NCBI GenBank assembly: GCA_002914845.1
Contig: JXTC01000379.1
Location: forward strand, 85,863 to 149,862
Direction: 5' to 3'
From: Trema orientale
Lineage: Eukaryota; Streptophyta; Magnoliopsida; Rosales; Cannabaceae
Length of the DNA: 64,000 bases
The translations under genes and the position numbers were made by a program. This document shows, piece by piece, positions 12,400-24,917 of the stretch. Under the pieces are notes generated by a model. It searched no databases. It was given only the letters and a program-made list of their open reading frames with translations, and was not told the DNA's origin. Every line of letters begins with the position of its first letter. The stretch's first letter is position 1.

Positions 12400-15350
12400 A
12401 AGAAATGTAAACCTAAAATTTTTAAAAGAAAAATAAAAACCGAGTTTTGGAGAAATAAGGCGCAAAAATGGGTATTGAGTGTAAATTTCTCTGAAAATAT
12501 GGGCTATTTTTCTTTCTTGAATAGCGACTCTACAAAATTGTATTAGCTTTTTATTTTTACTTCTTAACAGTAAAACTGCCAGAACTGCTATGACTCTAAT
12601 AAAATTCCCTAAAACTGTCACTCAGACTAATTTCCTCCATGGAAAAGTGGAATGAAACCAACGTGGAATCAGCAACTTTAGGCTGATCATCTCAATATCT
12701 AAAGAATAAGCCCAAAAAATGGACAAAATGGATAATGCCACAGGGAAATGGGGAAAGGACATCAATAGAAGTAATTTGGGCCTCAATGACCTTTATATGA
12801 ATCCTTTTTAAAATGGCATTTTTAGGAGTATCCAAAATTCAAAAACCTTTGACTTATGGTCCAAACAATTTTGACCATTATTTATGATATTTTTAGTCCC
12901 AAATTAGTATTACTCATGTCTTTTTCCCCACGAAAATGGACCTCCCTAGGAGTAATTTGGATTATATTAACTTTTTTAGCAGTGTTTTGAAAAATGACAA
13001 TTTTAGGGGTATGTGACGAACAGTTTTTATATTAGTGACCACTAATTGATCCTAGAAAATTCATAAATTTTATGGTCATATGTATAGTGATTACTCGCAC
13101 TCATATTTTGACCATGTCACTAATGTTGTGACACTTTATCACTGACATTGTGAAATTTTAAGAAAAATGTCATTTTTCAAAATACTTATACAAAGTTTAT
13201 TTCAGTCAAAAATACTTGGAGGAAATTAGATTTTTTATGATAAAAGTTTAAAAACAAATTGAAAAAACCCGGATTTTGAAATTGTTTGAAAAATCTTGGA
13301 TTTAATTAAAAAAATATCACTTTTAAAAGTATTTATAAAAATACCATTTTTTATTAATTGGTGAGATACTTGAGGTAACATGTCAAATTACTTAATGGAA
13401 CTTGATTGTTTACTTCAAGTAACTAGATTGTTACCCAAAATAATCTAGCTGGTTACATCAAGTATCATTAAAAAATATCATTTTTGAAGAGAAATTGTTA
13501 TTTTTCTAAATATTTATTAAAAGTAATATTTTGCTACAAACTTTTCAAAAGTGATATTTTCTAAATCAATCCGAGATTCTTATAAAAAATCAGCCCATCC
13601 GAGATTTTTCAATTTTTATTCCTATGAGCTTGGATTTCTGTAAGAAGCCCAAATACTTATACATATAGGTCCATATCCCAAGGCCATAATGGATTTTTAA
13701 TAATCATTACACATGCATTTGGATTATGAAAAGTGAAAATTAGGCATTGTACGATACTTTTAAAAAAGAATTGAAAATATACGGTGGGCTCAGTTTTTTC
13801 TAAATCCAATACCGTATCTTTTAGAAAAATACGACTTTTAAAAAAAATTTAGAAAATGTCATTTTTGAAAATAGTAACTAGTAACCGGTAACTAGTTTTC
13901 GATTACTTATAACTAGTAACCAAAGATATTTAAAACTAGTATATAACTGGTACTTGGTAACCGGTAATTAGTTTTCAGACACTAGTACTTAGTAACTATT
14001 TTTAAAATGGAATTTTTTTGAAAAAAACAGTACGAGAATTAGAAAAAAAAAAAAATCGGATCCATCGTATTTTTGTAATTTTTTTTTTTTTTGTAGGTAG
14101 AAGTATTAGAAACTCTTGCGGAATATGATGACTATGTCAACTCTCTTTCTTCTCTTAGCTATCTTTATCTTTCAAAATAGTTCTTATATAAAACGACCAT
14201 AATTTTTTTTAAATATACTGGGGAAAAAAAAAAAGAAAAACATCAAAGTTCTATCTATATATATACGTATACAATTAAACAACATATTTTCAAGGATAAT
14301 TCACTATTACCACTTGATTTTTTTTTTTTTTTTTTTTTGCTTATTTGCAATTTGGTTATAAAAAAATAATGGCAATTAAGTCCTTAAAATCACAAATTCA
14401 TATTTTCAAGATAACAAATCACAAATACATAGCAAATAAGTCTCAATGTTAATGAGCATTAAATATATGATGGAGTCTTTATCATGACACTATAATTAAG
14501 TGTATAATTTGTTTTTAACAATTCTTTATTTTTTTTACAAAATATATTTATCTATATTTTAAGTCTAAAGAGAAAAAAAAAATCTGGGAATTTTTCTTAA
14601 GAAACAAAACAAAAAACAAAAACAAAAACAAAAATAATATGTCATATAGTTACCCTTCACAACCATGGAGTCCATGGCTAGATTTAAGGCTGACCGACCT
14701 GCCATATATTGGAGATAATTCTTAATAATAATTAATTATTATTATAAATTATTTCGAATACCATAGTCCTTTCCATGGTAAGTTGTTGCATGAATAAACT
14801 TCCATAGTTGCTTCTGGTTGGACTTAGAGGTGATTTTGTAATTATAAAATTACTGGTCAAGTCAAGAGCGACGAGTTTCCCAACACAATAAAAATTATGG
14901 TCAGTTTGGGAGAGACAAAGTTTCCAACTATGAAGCAAATAGTGATTGGCTGGGGAATTGTACAAACCTAGTTTTGCATCACATAAGATCTTGATGCTTT
15001 CACTACAAAAACCAAGTAAAGGAAAACCAAGAACCTAATTCAAAGACAGAGAGTAAAGAAAGGGTCTTATAGCAAAATGACAAATTTTTAACCCAATTTG
15101 CATAAATGTTCATTTTTCAAATGTTATAGCAAAATGTTTGGTACATATATTTATATACCAAGTATATAATATTATATACTAAGCATAAAGATTTATATAC
15201 TCGGTACATTAACTGAAATCAGTAGATAAGTATATCTACCAAGTGTAAAAACACATACTTGGACATTTAGCTATAAAATTTAAAAAGTGGACATCTACTT
15301 AATCAAATTTAAAATACTGGTCATCTGCCTAAATTTCTCGTAAAAGAAAA
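12400..15350. other. AT-rich intergenic DNA with degenerate repeats
   Basis: No gene recognised. At 13160-13860 there are loosely periodic blocks of the type AAATATCATTTTTGAA, similar to those inside the Tourist-like element at 32375-33040. At 13870-14000 there is a cluster of AACTAGTAAC-like palindromic words. Around 14640-15000 the sequence is less AT-rich but has no recognisable coding content. Confidence 0.45.
13870..14000. repeat. Cluster of ACTAGT / GTAACCGGTAACTAGT words
   Basis: Several overlapping ACTAGT palindromes and GGTAAC/GTTACC-like words lie within about 130 bases, including TAACCGGTAACTAG near 13880 and TAACCGGTAATTAG near 13955. It looks like a degenerate short tandem or palindromic repeat. 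Confidence 0.5.
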
Positions 15351-15650
15351 GAGTGGTTGGCACCTCCCAATCCCTTTATGACCAAGCCAAGCTCATTAAA
15401 CAAAAAACTTGTAGTTGGCTTGATACCTAATGTGTTTTCAAGTCAAACCAAATAAGAAGGAAAAAAAAAATTATGAGTGACTCAATACCTTTTGTTGTTT
15501 TGGAGCCAAGCCCAATTGTAACAAAATAATTGTGGTTGGCTTGGTACCCCGGATATTCTAAGTCGATTTTAATCATAAGAAGATAATTATGTTCACCCAA
15601 TACCTCCATGTGTTTTTGAATCAAGCCTTGACAACATTTGTCATTAAAGC
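15351..15650. repeat. Degenerate tandem repeat, period about 60 bp, five units
   Basis: A phrase like GTGGTTGGCTTGGTACC recurs at about 15351, 15411, 15473, 15532 and 15590, followed each time by TTTTCAAGTC / TTTGGAGCC-like sequence. The units are strongly diverged. No gene or known element was recognised around it. Confidence 0.6.
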
Positions 15651-17160
15651 CACAATCGTGTGCGTCAATTATTTTCTCAAAGATTTCAAAAAATACCTAT
15701 ATGTGTCATTTATATGGGCTATTTGGACAAAAACAAGTATCACTCTCGCACCAAAGAAGGATCACTGATGACTATAAATATGTCGCTTTCCATCAAAATA
15801 GGTAAGCCACCATTTACACTCAAAAAAATCCTATTGTTTTGACATTTTCTTTTCTTTGACATTCTTCTATTTCTTTGTTGCACTACTTTAGCCCACAATT
15901 AACTTAGGTGTCAAAGAGTATTTGACATGTACCACATCAATACGACTATCTTAACTTATGTCATTGGACCATTGCATTTTTCCCTCTACAAGTTTGGTCT
16001 AACCTCAACATCAATAATGAAGGTTTTCATTTACAAAATGGAGTGCGAGGCACAAAAAGTTGGTGTTTAAGAGAAATCTCATACCAACATATTGGACTAT
16101 TGTAAACAAAAATATAATTAAATTTGGTGAAGAAGGGGTATGCAGACTAGAATGAAAAAAATAGAGAAGATATGTTCGAGAAACAAATGAGCTATCAAAA
16201 TAGCGATGATCGAAGGGAGGGAAAAGAGAAATAGAGAAAAGGATTCTTTTATTATGGTTACTATTATTTGTTTCCTTTTCATTTTTTTTAACACCATTGC
16301 CATTCAAAAATCATATGTGTAGTGCATATAAGTCAAATTCTGTTACAAATTAGTAGAAGTAAGTAGTTTGGATTTATTAGCTATAAATTTGTGAATTTAA
16401 GTGGTGAAATTTAGGCTCAATACTTTTTTTCTCCCCATATGTTACTAATACCCGGTTTTCATTTTAATAGTTTCATACTTATTTTTAAGCATACATTTTA
16501 TGTATAAATATATTAGTATATATTTAAAATACAAAAATATGCTTATGATATACATTTCTCTAAAAACAAGCATAAAAATGGGTGAAAGTTGGCTCGATCA
16601 AGCTAGTTACCACTCCGTGGGATAAAATCATAGAACATACTTTTTCAAAGACTTTGAATTGCCGCTCTTCTTGTTACAAAATACATTTTTAGGAAGAATC
16701 TGTTGCTTTCTATATCCGCTGTTTGAAAGAAGTAAATGGGCAAAGCTTTTTTGCCTTGCCTTGATTACCACCTGACTTGATGATGCTCATCTAGCAGGAA
16801 TGAATCCATTGAAAATACAAAATGGGTATTTATGTACTTTTCCCATTTATGAGTTTTATTCAAAAAAATAAAATAAAATTAGCCTTCTTAACCAAATAGC
16901 TTTAGATCATTATTTAAGAAATAGTCATTTTCAAACTCTATTAAAAATGATCAAATTTTGGGGAAAAAAAAAAAAACAAAACATATCAGTTTTATAATAG
17001 GGTTTTGGATACTTATACCTATTTTTCAAGAAATATTACTAAATTTATGACCTTTCAAAAATAATAAAAGTTCCGAACGACCTTTCATGTTATTTTTCTA
17101 AATACTTTGGGAGCTAGAAAAAACGGTGGCATTTTAGTAAATAAGTCATCTTTTTTTTTT
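15651..17160. other. AT-rich intergenic DNA
   Basis: Only short ORFs and AT-rich stretches (for example TATACATTT/AAATGTAT blocks near 16440-16560 resembling those at 10883 and 12245). No gene, RNA gene or bounded element can be supported. Confidence 0.4.
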
Positions 17161-17170
17161 TTTTTTAACA

Positions 17171-17580
17171 GGAAACTACAAAAGTTTCCTGGAAACTACA
17201 AAGGTTTCCTGCGAAAGATCCTGTACGTAAGTAAATCACAAGAAACCACAAATGTTTATTGAAAACTAGTTTAGTTTCTTTTTAGTGGAATGCCATCATA
17301 GGAAACCACAAAGGTTTCTTGGAAACCAGTTTGGTTTCCTTTTAGCGGAGTATCATATACGTAAGTAAATCGCTGGAAACCACAAAGGTTTCCTAGAAAC
17401 TAGTTTAGTTTTCTTTTAGCAGAATGCCCTATATGTAAGTAAATCACAGGAAACCACAAAGTTTTCCTGGTAACCAAACTAGTTTCCATATAACAGAATA
17501 TCATGTAGTTAACTAAATTACAAGAAACTACAAAGGTTTCCTGGAAACCAGTTTAGTTTCCTAAATATTTATCCCCAACA
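17171..17580. repeat. 74-bp minisatellite, six units, built of nested palindromes
   Basis: Units start at 17171, 17241, 17301, 17375, 17449 and 17523. The last four starts are exactly 74 bases apart, while the first intervals (70, 60) have lost spacer sequence. Each unit contains two palindromic modules, GGAAACCACAAAGGTTTCC and GGAAACCAGTTTAGTTTCC, then a spacer (TTTTAGCAGAATGCC, GTAAGTAAATCA). Fainter remnants (GTTTAGTTTCC, GAAACCTGTTTAATTTC) continue to about 17740. It is not part of an ORF. Confidence 0.85.
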
Positions 17581-19600
17581 AACTAAGAAAGCAGCTCTTA
17601 TTTTTCAGACCAATTAAAATCTGTTTAGTTTCCATCATTTATAGAAAGGTATAAAGCAGGAAAATGTGAATATGTCTGTTGGAAGCCATTAAGTAATAGT
17701 AAAAGCGAGAAACCTGTTTAATTTCTATTTGAAATCAGAGATATTAATCACCAACCAATAATTTAACCAATAATGCAACTATATGCATAAAACATGATCT
17801 AATACTAGCTTCCTACGAAGGTTTCAAAAGCTTAAATGATCCAAAATATAACCAAAAACTATAGCCTTAAGAAAACATAAATACTGATATAATTTGGATA
17901 CATAATAACCTTATGACGGAAAAGAATTCGAATTGTCACAGCAATAGAATAAGTTCAACGAATAATAATTTGGTTTCTACTCGAAACTACTGAATACTAT
18001 TTTTTTTTCTCAAGTACTCAATATCAATTTGGTTTTTAGTTTTAAAAATAACAATAACTAAATTAAGACTAACATCAATTTACTATAAATATCTGTGTAT
18101 CACTAGAAAACATTAACAAAATCTGTGTACAAAATGTTATATTCATTTGAAATCAATAACGAAGAAACAAAAGCTCTCACAAATAATTTATCAGACACCA
18201 AGCGGACAGCTTTATTGTGGTCACATTTGGCATGCATACAACCCTCACTAACTAAAGGCACACTTGGTAAACAACTATGGTTGCATCCACAACTTCTTGT
18301 TGCCAAGGGAATGAAATAAAAGTTAAAAAAAGAAATCTAAACAAGCCTTGAATAGACGACCAGCAAGTTCCACCCTTTTATTGCCATAATGATCCATATC
18401 ATCTTCTGCCCTTCAACCAAATGCATATAGTAAAAAACTGATGATGATATAATCTAGCATAGGCAATGACAAATATATTAGACATTCAATAGTCAAGTCA
18501 CCACAATGCAAATGCTTATCAAATAGATAAGGGAAGGGAAAAACTAAAACAAATAAAGTACAATCAACCACTCACAATCTAACATGTAAAAAACTCTTAA
18601 TTTTCATGTAATCAAGATATAAATATAATTTGAAAAGTTAAATACATAAAGAACAACATATAACCAAAACATTGTTCAACATAACACAGCAGAACAAAAC
18701 AAGTTTATTGGGCCCAATTATCCTTTCACAATCATTTTCTCTATCAAATAAAATAAAAGCCCCTGTATCACTATTTAATACCTTAATATCCCAAAAAATA
18801 AAGCTTAAGCAGAAATTAATTGAGTAACCGAACAAAAAAATTAAAAAAATTTCTAGAGAAATAATGAGAATGATTGATTATTCTAGATCTTATTTACTTA
18901 TCCCAAAGGCATTTTAGCACTTTCTTACCTTGTACGGTGATATAGAAACCATTATAGAAAGCTAAACCGAACTAAAAAAAACTTAGTATAGTTTGGGATG
19001 AACTGAAAACAGATAAGGTAGAAATTGACGTTGATAGAGATACTATTGAGGAGCCAGAAGTAGTTGGAAGAGCAATGATTGCCAATACTGGAAACCCTAG
19101 CTTTAATGGGTGACTACAATGGAGATTTCATGTTCTGAAATTTCGCCCTCATCAAGTCGGAGTGAGAAAAAGAGGGGAAGTAAGGGAAAAAGATTAAGTA
19201 GTATTTTTTTTTAAATAGACCGTATAAGAAATAATAAATTAGGCCCGATCATATTTGAGGAAATTATTCCTAAAATCGTACAGAGTGTCATTTTTCCTTT
19301 ATAATAAGAAAATATTAGTACCAAAATTGATATATTTCATATAATATTGATATGCTAATACACAAAAATTTATATAATATACATACAGTTGATATGCTAT
19401 ACATAGATTTAAACAAAAAAACTAAAAACAAAAGATTGAATATCATTCAACGCAAAATTTTATGTTTATATATATAGCATCTACATATATTTATATGTAT
19501 AAAATCGATCTACTAAAAAACGGCTATTTAGCACAAAAAATGGAAAAAAAAAAAAAAAAGGCTATGTATTAATTAGATGAAAAAAGGTCATTTCCTAAAT
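17581..19600. other. Intergenic DNA with gene-like but unrecognised composition
   Basis: Around 18100-18320 and 19020-19190 the base composition is less AT-rich, with a telo-box AAACCCTA at 19092-19099 like those in plant 5' leaders. On the minus strand 18103-18306 gives a 67-codon Cys-rich frame with no family I know. It may be an untranslated gene, a gene relic or the cargo of an old transposon. No splice-consistent model could be built. Confidence 0.35.
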
Positions 19601-19640
19601 AGATGTGAAAAAACGGCTTCATATANTTTTCATGCACATC

Positions 19641-19735
19641 ATTATAGCCGTTAGATCACCATTAGATAATGATCTAACGGCTAAAAAAAAATACCTACAC
19701 ATAGGTAAAAAAAAAAAAATACCTACTGGATTGGC
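19641..19735. mobile_element. Truncated TIR MITE, family A copy 2
   Basis: The right end (ACCTACACATAGGTA, A-run, TACCTACTGGATTGGCAAT) matches the TIR of the element at 11986-12226, but the left TIR is missing. The interior has an 11-bp hairpin, CCGTTAGATCA (19648) with TGATCTAACGG (19670). One ambiguous base is at 19626, just outside. Confidence 0.65.
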
Positions 19736-19794
19736 AATATAGTAGATAAGCAAGTTTTTCTCTTTTTTTGAAAAAAAAATAAACATAAATTAAT

Positions 19795-20778
19795 GAGTTC
19801 TAGTATAGGAGGTGCAAGATCCCTCTTACTTGTAGGAGCAATTCTTAGACCTTTAGATTGAATCAAAGGGATAATATAATAGAATTCTATGTGTATCCTA
19901 ACATACTAGATTATGCTATATTCATCTTCAATCCATGATTTGGGCTTTAACTGAGGATTCAAAGAGACCAAAGAAGAATTTAAAAATAGAAAGAAACAGT
20001 AATCAAACAACTTTAATTAAGTAATTTTCTGATTTAATTTGAGAAATATGATTATTATAATGAAAGTCATAGATCAAGACGAAGAAGAAAGAAGAAGGAA
20101 GACTCATCGACTCATTATATCATTTTTTGGAAAAGAAAAAAAATGATGCAAATGGTTTCATTGAGAAAATCTTGTATGACTATAACATTAATTTTGAGGC
20201 TATATTAGAGCTAGAGGGATAAATAAGAAGAAACTTGTTTGTTTCGACAACAATTACTTATTTGAAAACTAATTAATGAAATTATTTTAAAGAAAAATTA
20301 AAAGAAAACTAATTATGTATAAGAAAACAATTATTCATGTAGATTCCTTGATCCATCCATTGTATGTAGATCAGATTAATAAAATTTAATCCCAAAAAAT
20401 TGCAATTTTTCAAAAGATTTCATATGGAAATGGATAATAAATTGAAGCCTTCGTGTATTTGGTGTTTGATTCAAACCTTAGCCTGCAGATTCTTAAATAA
20501 GAAAATTAACATTATTGGAGTTTTTCTATTTCTATCTTATTCAGACTTTTTTTTTTTCCGGAGTAAATTCTTATTTTGTCTCTTTGAGTTTCAAATTCTT
20601 CCTTATTTAGAGTTGTAACTTTTTTTTTTCCCCTCGTTAAAACCCAAATCATGGGTTGAAGATGAGTGTAGCATAATTCTATGTGCTAGGGTACATATGG
20701 ACTTCTATTATATCGTCATTTTCTAAGGGTGTAAAAAGTGCTCTTAAGAGGGATTTTGCCCCTCCTATACTAAAACTC
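19795..20778. mobile_element. Long-TIR foldback element
   Basis: The left end GAGTTCTAGTATAGGAGG is mirrored by CCTCCTATACTAAAACTC at the right end. The arms stay alignable for roughly 160-200 bases at about 80% identity, sharing CATCTTCAATCCATGATTTG with its mirror CAAATCATGGGTTGAAGATG. The interior is AT-rich with no transposase. A Mutator-like origin is plausible from the arm length, but I saw no 9-bp TSD, so the superfamily is open. Confidence 0.7.
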
Positions 20779-21283
20779 CCCTTCTTTTTAAGAGAAATTC
20801 GATGATATTTTTGAATTTAATAATAATAAACGGGGTCTATTTCCACCCTTTGTTTGCTCTCCTCACCCCTCTTTTTAGTAGCTTTTTTATTACCAAAAAG
20901 AACCTTAACAAAATTACTTTTTAATACATAATTGTTTCCTTTTCTAGAGCCATTTTTCCTCTAAAAAAGTTTGTTTTTTAAAAAAAAAAAATTCTTCACA
21001 CCCTTTTTTTAAAAATGAATCATATTGAAATTATTTTTTTTTAAAAAAACTCTTCACACCCATTTTTAAAACATGAATCATAATAAGCAGAACAAAGGAT
21101 GATAGATAGATGGGGTTGGGAGGAGAATAGAGAAATTAAATTGAAGGATATTATAGGAATAATAAGAGGTATAACGAGTACTTATTATATTTTGAAATTT
21201 AATGTAGAGTGTGATTTTAGAAATAGTGTGAGAAGAATAGACACAGATGATAATAGAGTCACCCATAATAATAACTTCGCAGC
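20779..21283. other. T/A-rich intergenic DNA
   Basis: Two similar phrases, TTCTTCACACCCTTTTTTTA (about 20992) and CTCTTCACACCCATTTTTAA (about 21050), form an imperfect local duplication. Nothing else is recognisable. Confidence 0.4.
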
Positions 21284-21351
21284 CTTGTAACCTAGAAATT
21301 CCAACCTCTTTAGAATCCTTGTAACCTAGAAATTCCAACCTCTTTAGAATC
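21284..21351. repeat. Exact 34-bp tandem duplication
   Basis: The 34 bases starting CTTGTAACCTAGAAATTCC are repeated without change at 21284-21317 and 21318-21351. Identity across both copies suggests a recent duplication. Confidence 0.9.
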
Positions 21352-21359
21352 AGAAAATA

Positions 21360-22445
21360 AAAGAAGAAAGAAAAAAGAAAAAAGAAAAACATTAATGATT
21401 GAATAATATTTCTAATCCTAGAACTTGATCAATTTATTCTTTTAAAAATACCATGATAAGAGTGAATTTTCGTTAAGAAAGCAGAATACTGAATAAGCCA
21501 AATGTGGGAACTTTTCAAAACGAATGGGGAGAAAGTGAGAGGTGGAGAGATCAGAATTCCATTCAACTTCTACTAATGTTAATTTGAATTAAAGAACATT
21601 TTAAAGGCGTGAAAAGAAAATATATGAATTTAAATTTTACTAAATTCTAATTCCCTTGGGTTGGGTAATTAGCAGCAAAAATCCTCGACGTTTAGTGTGT
21701 TAGTCCTGTCAGTATCCCCAAGTCTTCCGTCAAAAGAGCACCTGAAAAAAAAAAAAAAAAAAAAGGCAGGAAAACCCAGAGCCCTATGAAAACCCAGAAA
21801 ACCCATAAGCCCTATTTCATTCAAACATCTCTCTTTTTCTTCTTCGTCTCCAGACTCTCGGGGATTCAAGCCAATTTAGTTGAAGAGACCAAAAAGGCCT
21901 CACATATCCACCATCGCAAATGCATATAAGGGCAGAAGTTGAGTTTTGACTCTTGAAAAGCTACTATTGAAAGACAAGGGAGTATCAGAGCAAGAAAAAT
22001 AGCTCCGAACCACATATGATAAGTAAATATTGGTCAACAGCCATGAGTATGCAGATTAATAAAGAACTTTCCAATTGCATTTGCCAGGCTTTTTTTTACA
22101 GAATTATATACCAACTTCCAAAAACTCAATAACATGGCACCATCCCGAAAGTGCTCCCAAAAAAAAAAAAAAAAAAAGTTTCAAATTACTACATGTATTT
22201 GGACGGCGAAGGCTCAGTGTGAAACATGAATATGAATGCATTAGTACACGCACCTTTCTAATTTGGCATACAACAAAATGGAAAAAATATCATAATGGAC
22301 AACATTTCGGGAACCAGAAAGAAACATTTGGAAAACAAATACAGGGGGGGCCCCTCGTTTGAGCAGCAAGAGAAGGGCATAAACATGTGTATAGATCGAT
22401 ATAGGCGCCACTTTTGACAGTAAAAAACAAGATTCATACACCTTT
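21360..22445 (-). other. 3' flank of the ARG1-like gene
   Basis: The nearest part should be the 3' UTR of the ARG1-like gene. At 21744-21765 there is a long A-run, which on the minus strand is a polypyrimidine tract ending in CAG (a 3'-splice-site look-alike) followed by a 23-codon open stretch to TAA. It could be an extra downstream exon or a processed-RNA insertion scar. No clear poly(A) signal was found. Confidence 0.4.
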
Positions 22446-24879
22446 TCAACCAAGCTTCTTGTCTGATCCTTTGAGGTTGAGATTAAACCATTTCTTTTTG
22501 GCTGATTTATCTTTCCCATCAGAGCCTCCATCTTCCCCTGGACTCTCGGCCTTTGAATCTTCACCGGGAAATTTGCCACTCCCATTCCCGTTACTTAAGC
22601 CACTAGCAGCTCCACTAGTAATCACTGTCCGCGTGACAGAGAACGAAGAATGGATATTATCTCGCTGTTTCAGCAGCTCATCTACCTGAGTAGCAAAGTT
22701 GAAATGTGAGGTTGGACATACAAATATGAAGGGAAGAAAGAATCTGGTCTAGGTATGGAAAAGGAGATGCACAATCTATCACCAAATCTAGAAACATGAC
22801 TTTGAAAAGATGCAAATAAACAGCCATTTCTCAGGAATGAGCTCTAACAGATGGAATGATACGAAGTTTTAATGAATTAAAAAATGGTATAAATGTTGGT
22901 TTAAAGTAGAATCTTACCCTGTATAAATGAAAGAATAGCCTCATCAACCTCTCAAGATCAATAAAGTTAACAATCTCTATTAAAGGTATTCAATTAGTAT
23001 GTCATGCATAACTATTTCTTGCTAGCATCAGGGTAGTAATTGGGCATGTTATGACTTAAAACAAAGTGCTCACAAAACTTACTGATTGCTTCTCCTGGCT
23101 GTATCTGTTGGTCACTTCTTGAAAACGGGCCAATGCCTAGAAAGTATAATTTGAAGATTACTAAGAAATCATGAACAAATAGCCATTACAAGCCTCAGCT
23201 AAAATAAAAGGATCACTACCTTCCGGTACTCTGTCTCAAATTGGCGAAGCTCATTTCTCTTTCTTAAAATCTGAGCCTCGATATCTTTAAGCTTTTCTGT
23301 TGTTTCCTCGTATGACTTCACGCAAAGTGCCTCAATGGTGTAGGTAGCAGTCTTAAAAAAATTATCCCCTGTAAGAATCACATTCGAGATTAGCAAATTG
23401 GAGTACACCAATACATAGCACCAGAAAACAAAAGACAGCAACCAGATAACAGACCGTAAACAGCAAATATATGAGTGCCAGCTTTTAGTTCTGAGACCTC
23501 ACAAGGTTGAAGACCTTCCAATCTCTTAAAGAATGCTGCTTCAGGATCCTTAGCCATAGCCAACTGCACCATCATATGGACAAATCATCATGCTTCAGCA
23601 ACTAACTTCTAATCAAAGAACCATAACCCCTTTTAAAAGCAAGAGATTTAAGAAAGAAAAACCACACGAAAAAGAACCAGCATACCGCATTCACAGTTGA
23701 ATCCATTCTGTACACTTGAAAATGTAGAAAGTACATCCCTGCAGATGTTACTTTACCTGTCTTCTCACTATCTTCCTATAAAATAAGAGTAATAAGCATC
23801 ATTAGGGAAATCAGTTCCAGTACTTCCAACTTCTTAGAACATTGTAACAGCAATTTTTGACATAATGAATGAGCAATTTAGCACAACTTGATTGTTTTAC
23901 CAACTTTAAGCCACCAAAAGTGACTAGCAATTTGCTTATTAATTTAATTGGTGAGGTAAAACACATGCAAAATAACTAAATGAATGTTCTTTACCAAGTG
24001 CAATATGACAAGTCAAACTACCACATCACTCAATGGCTCATACTTGGTACCCAAATAAATGCCCCCTGAAAACTCCACAAGGAATAATATGAAAGCAGCA
24101 ACGATCATAGAAGCCAACTAAATAATCTCAACCCCAATAACCAAGAGTAGAGAATCATAGCTCACTACCATCCTCTTGGCCTAGGAAAGTATCATGACCA
24201 AAGTATATGGGGGGTGTTGAAAAAATTCAAATAGGTTTTACTCTCGTATTGACTAGACTAGAGTTTCCTTTGTTGTTGTAGACATAAAATGTAAACTCTT
24301 GCACATATTTCAACGAGATAAAAAATACCATTTCTCTCCTTGGTACCAGAGTCCATCTAGTCTTATCAGAGTTTATATTTCATCATTACTACACGACAAG
24401 ACAAAATAGCAAACAACAAACCACAAAAGGCTAGTTATGAATTTTGGGTTTGTAATGCAAGATTTAAGCCTCAAGGCATTTTAGGGTATGAATTTCAACT
24501 TNNNNNNNNNNNNNNNNNNNNNNNNNNNNNNNNNNNNNNNNNNNNNNNNNNNNNNNNNNNNNNNNNNNNNNNNNNNNNNNNNNNNNNNNNNNNNNNNNNN
24601 NNNNNNNNNNNNNNNNNNNNNNNNNNNNNNNNNNNNNNNNNNNNNNNNNNNNNNNNNNNNNNNNNNNNNNNNNNNNNNNNNNNNNNNNNNNNNNNNNNNN
24701 NNNNNNNNNNNNNNNNNNNNNNNNNNNNNNNNNNNNNNNNNNNNNNNNNNNNNNNNNNNNNNNNNNNNNNNNNNNNNNNNNNNNNNNNNAGTAGTTTATA
24801 TTTAAAATTGTCTTAGTATTAAATATAAGCAAGGGAAGTAGACGTGAAGGAATTTCACAACACTAGGCTCTTGTTTACC

Positions 24880-24917
<38 letters not shown>

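Noticed and set aside
24464-24832. Two ORFs across the N gap
   Set aside because: They are produced by translating N as X; there is no sequence evidence.
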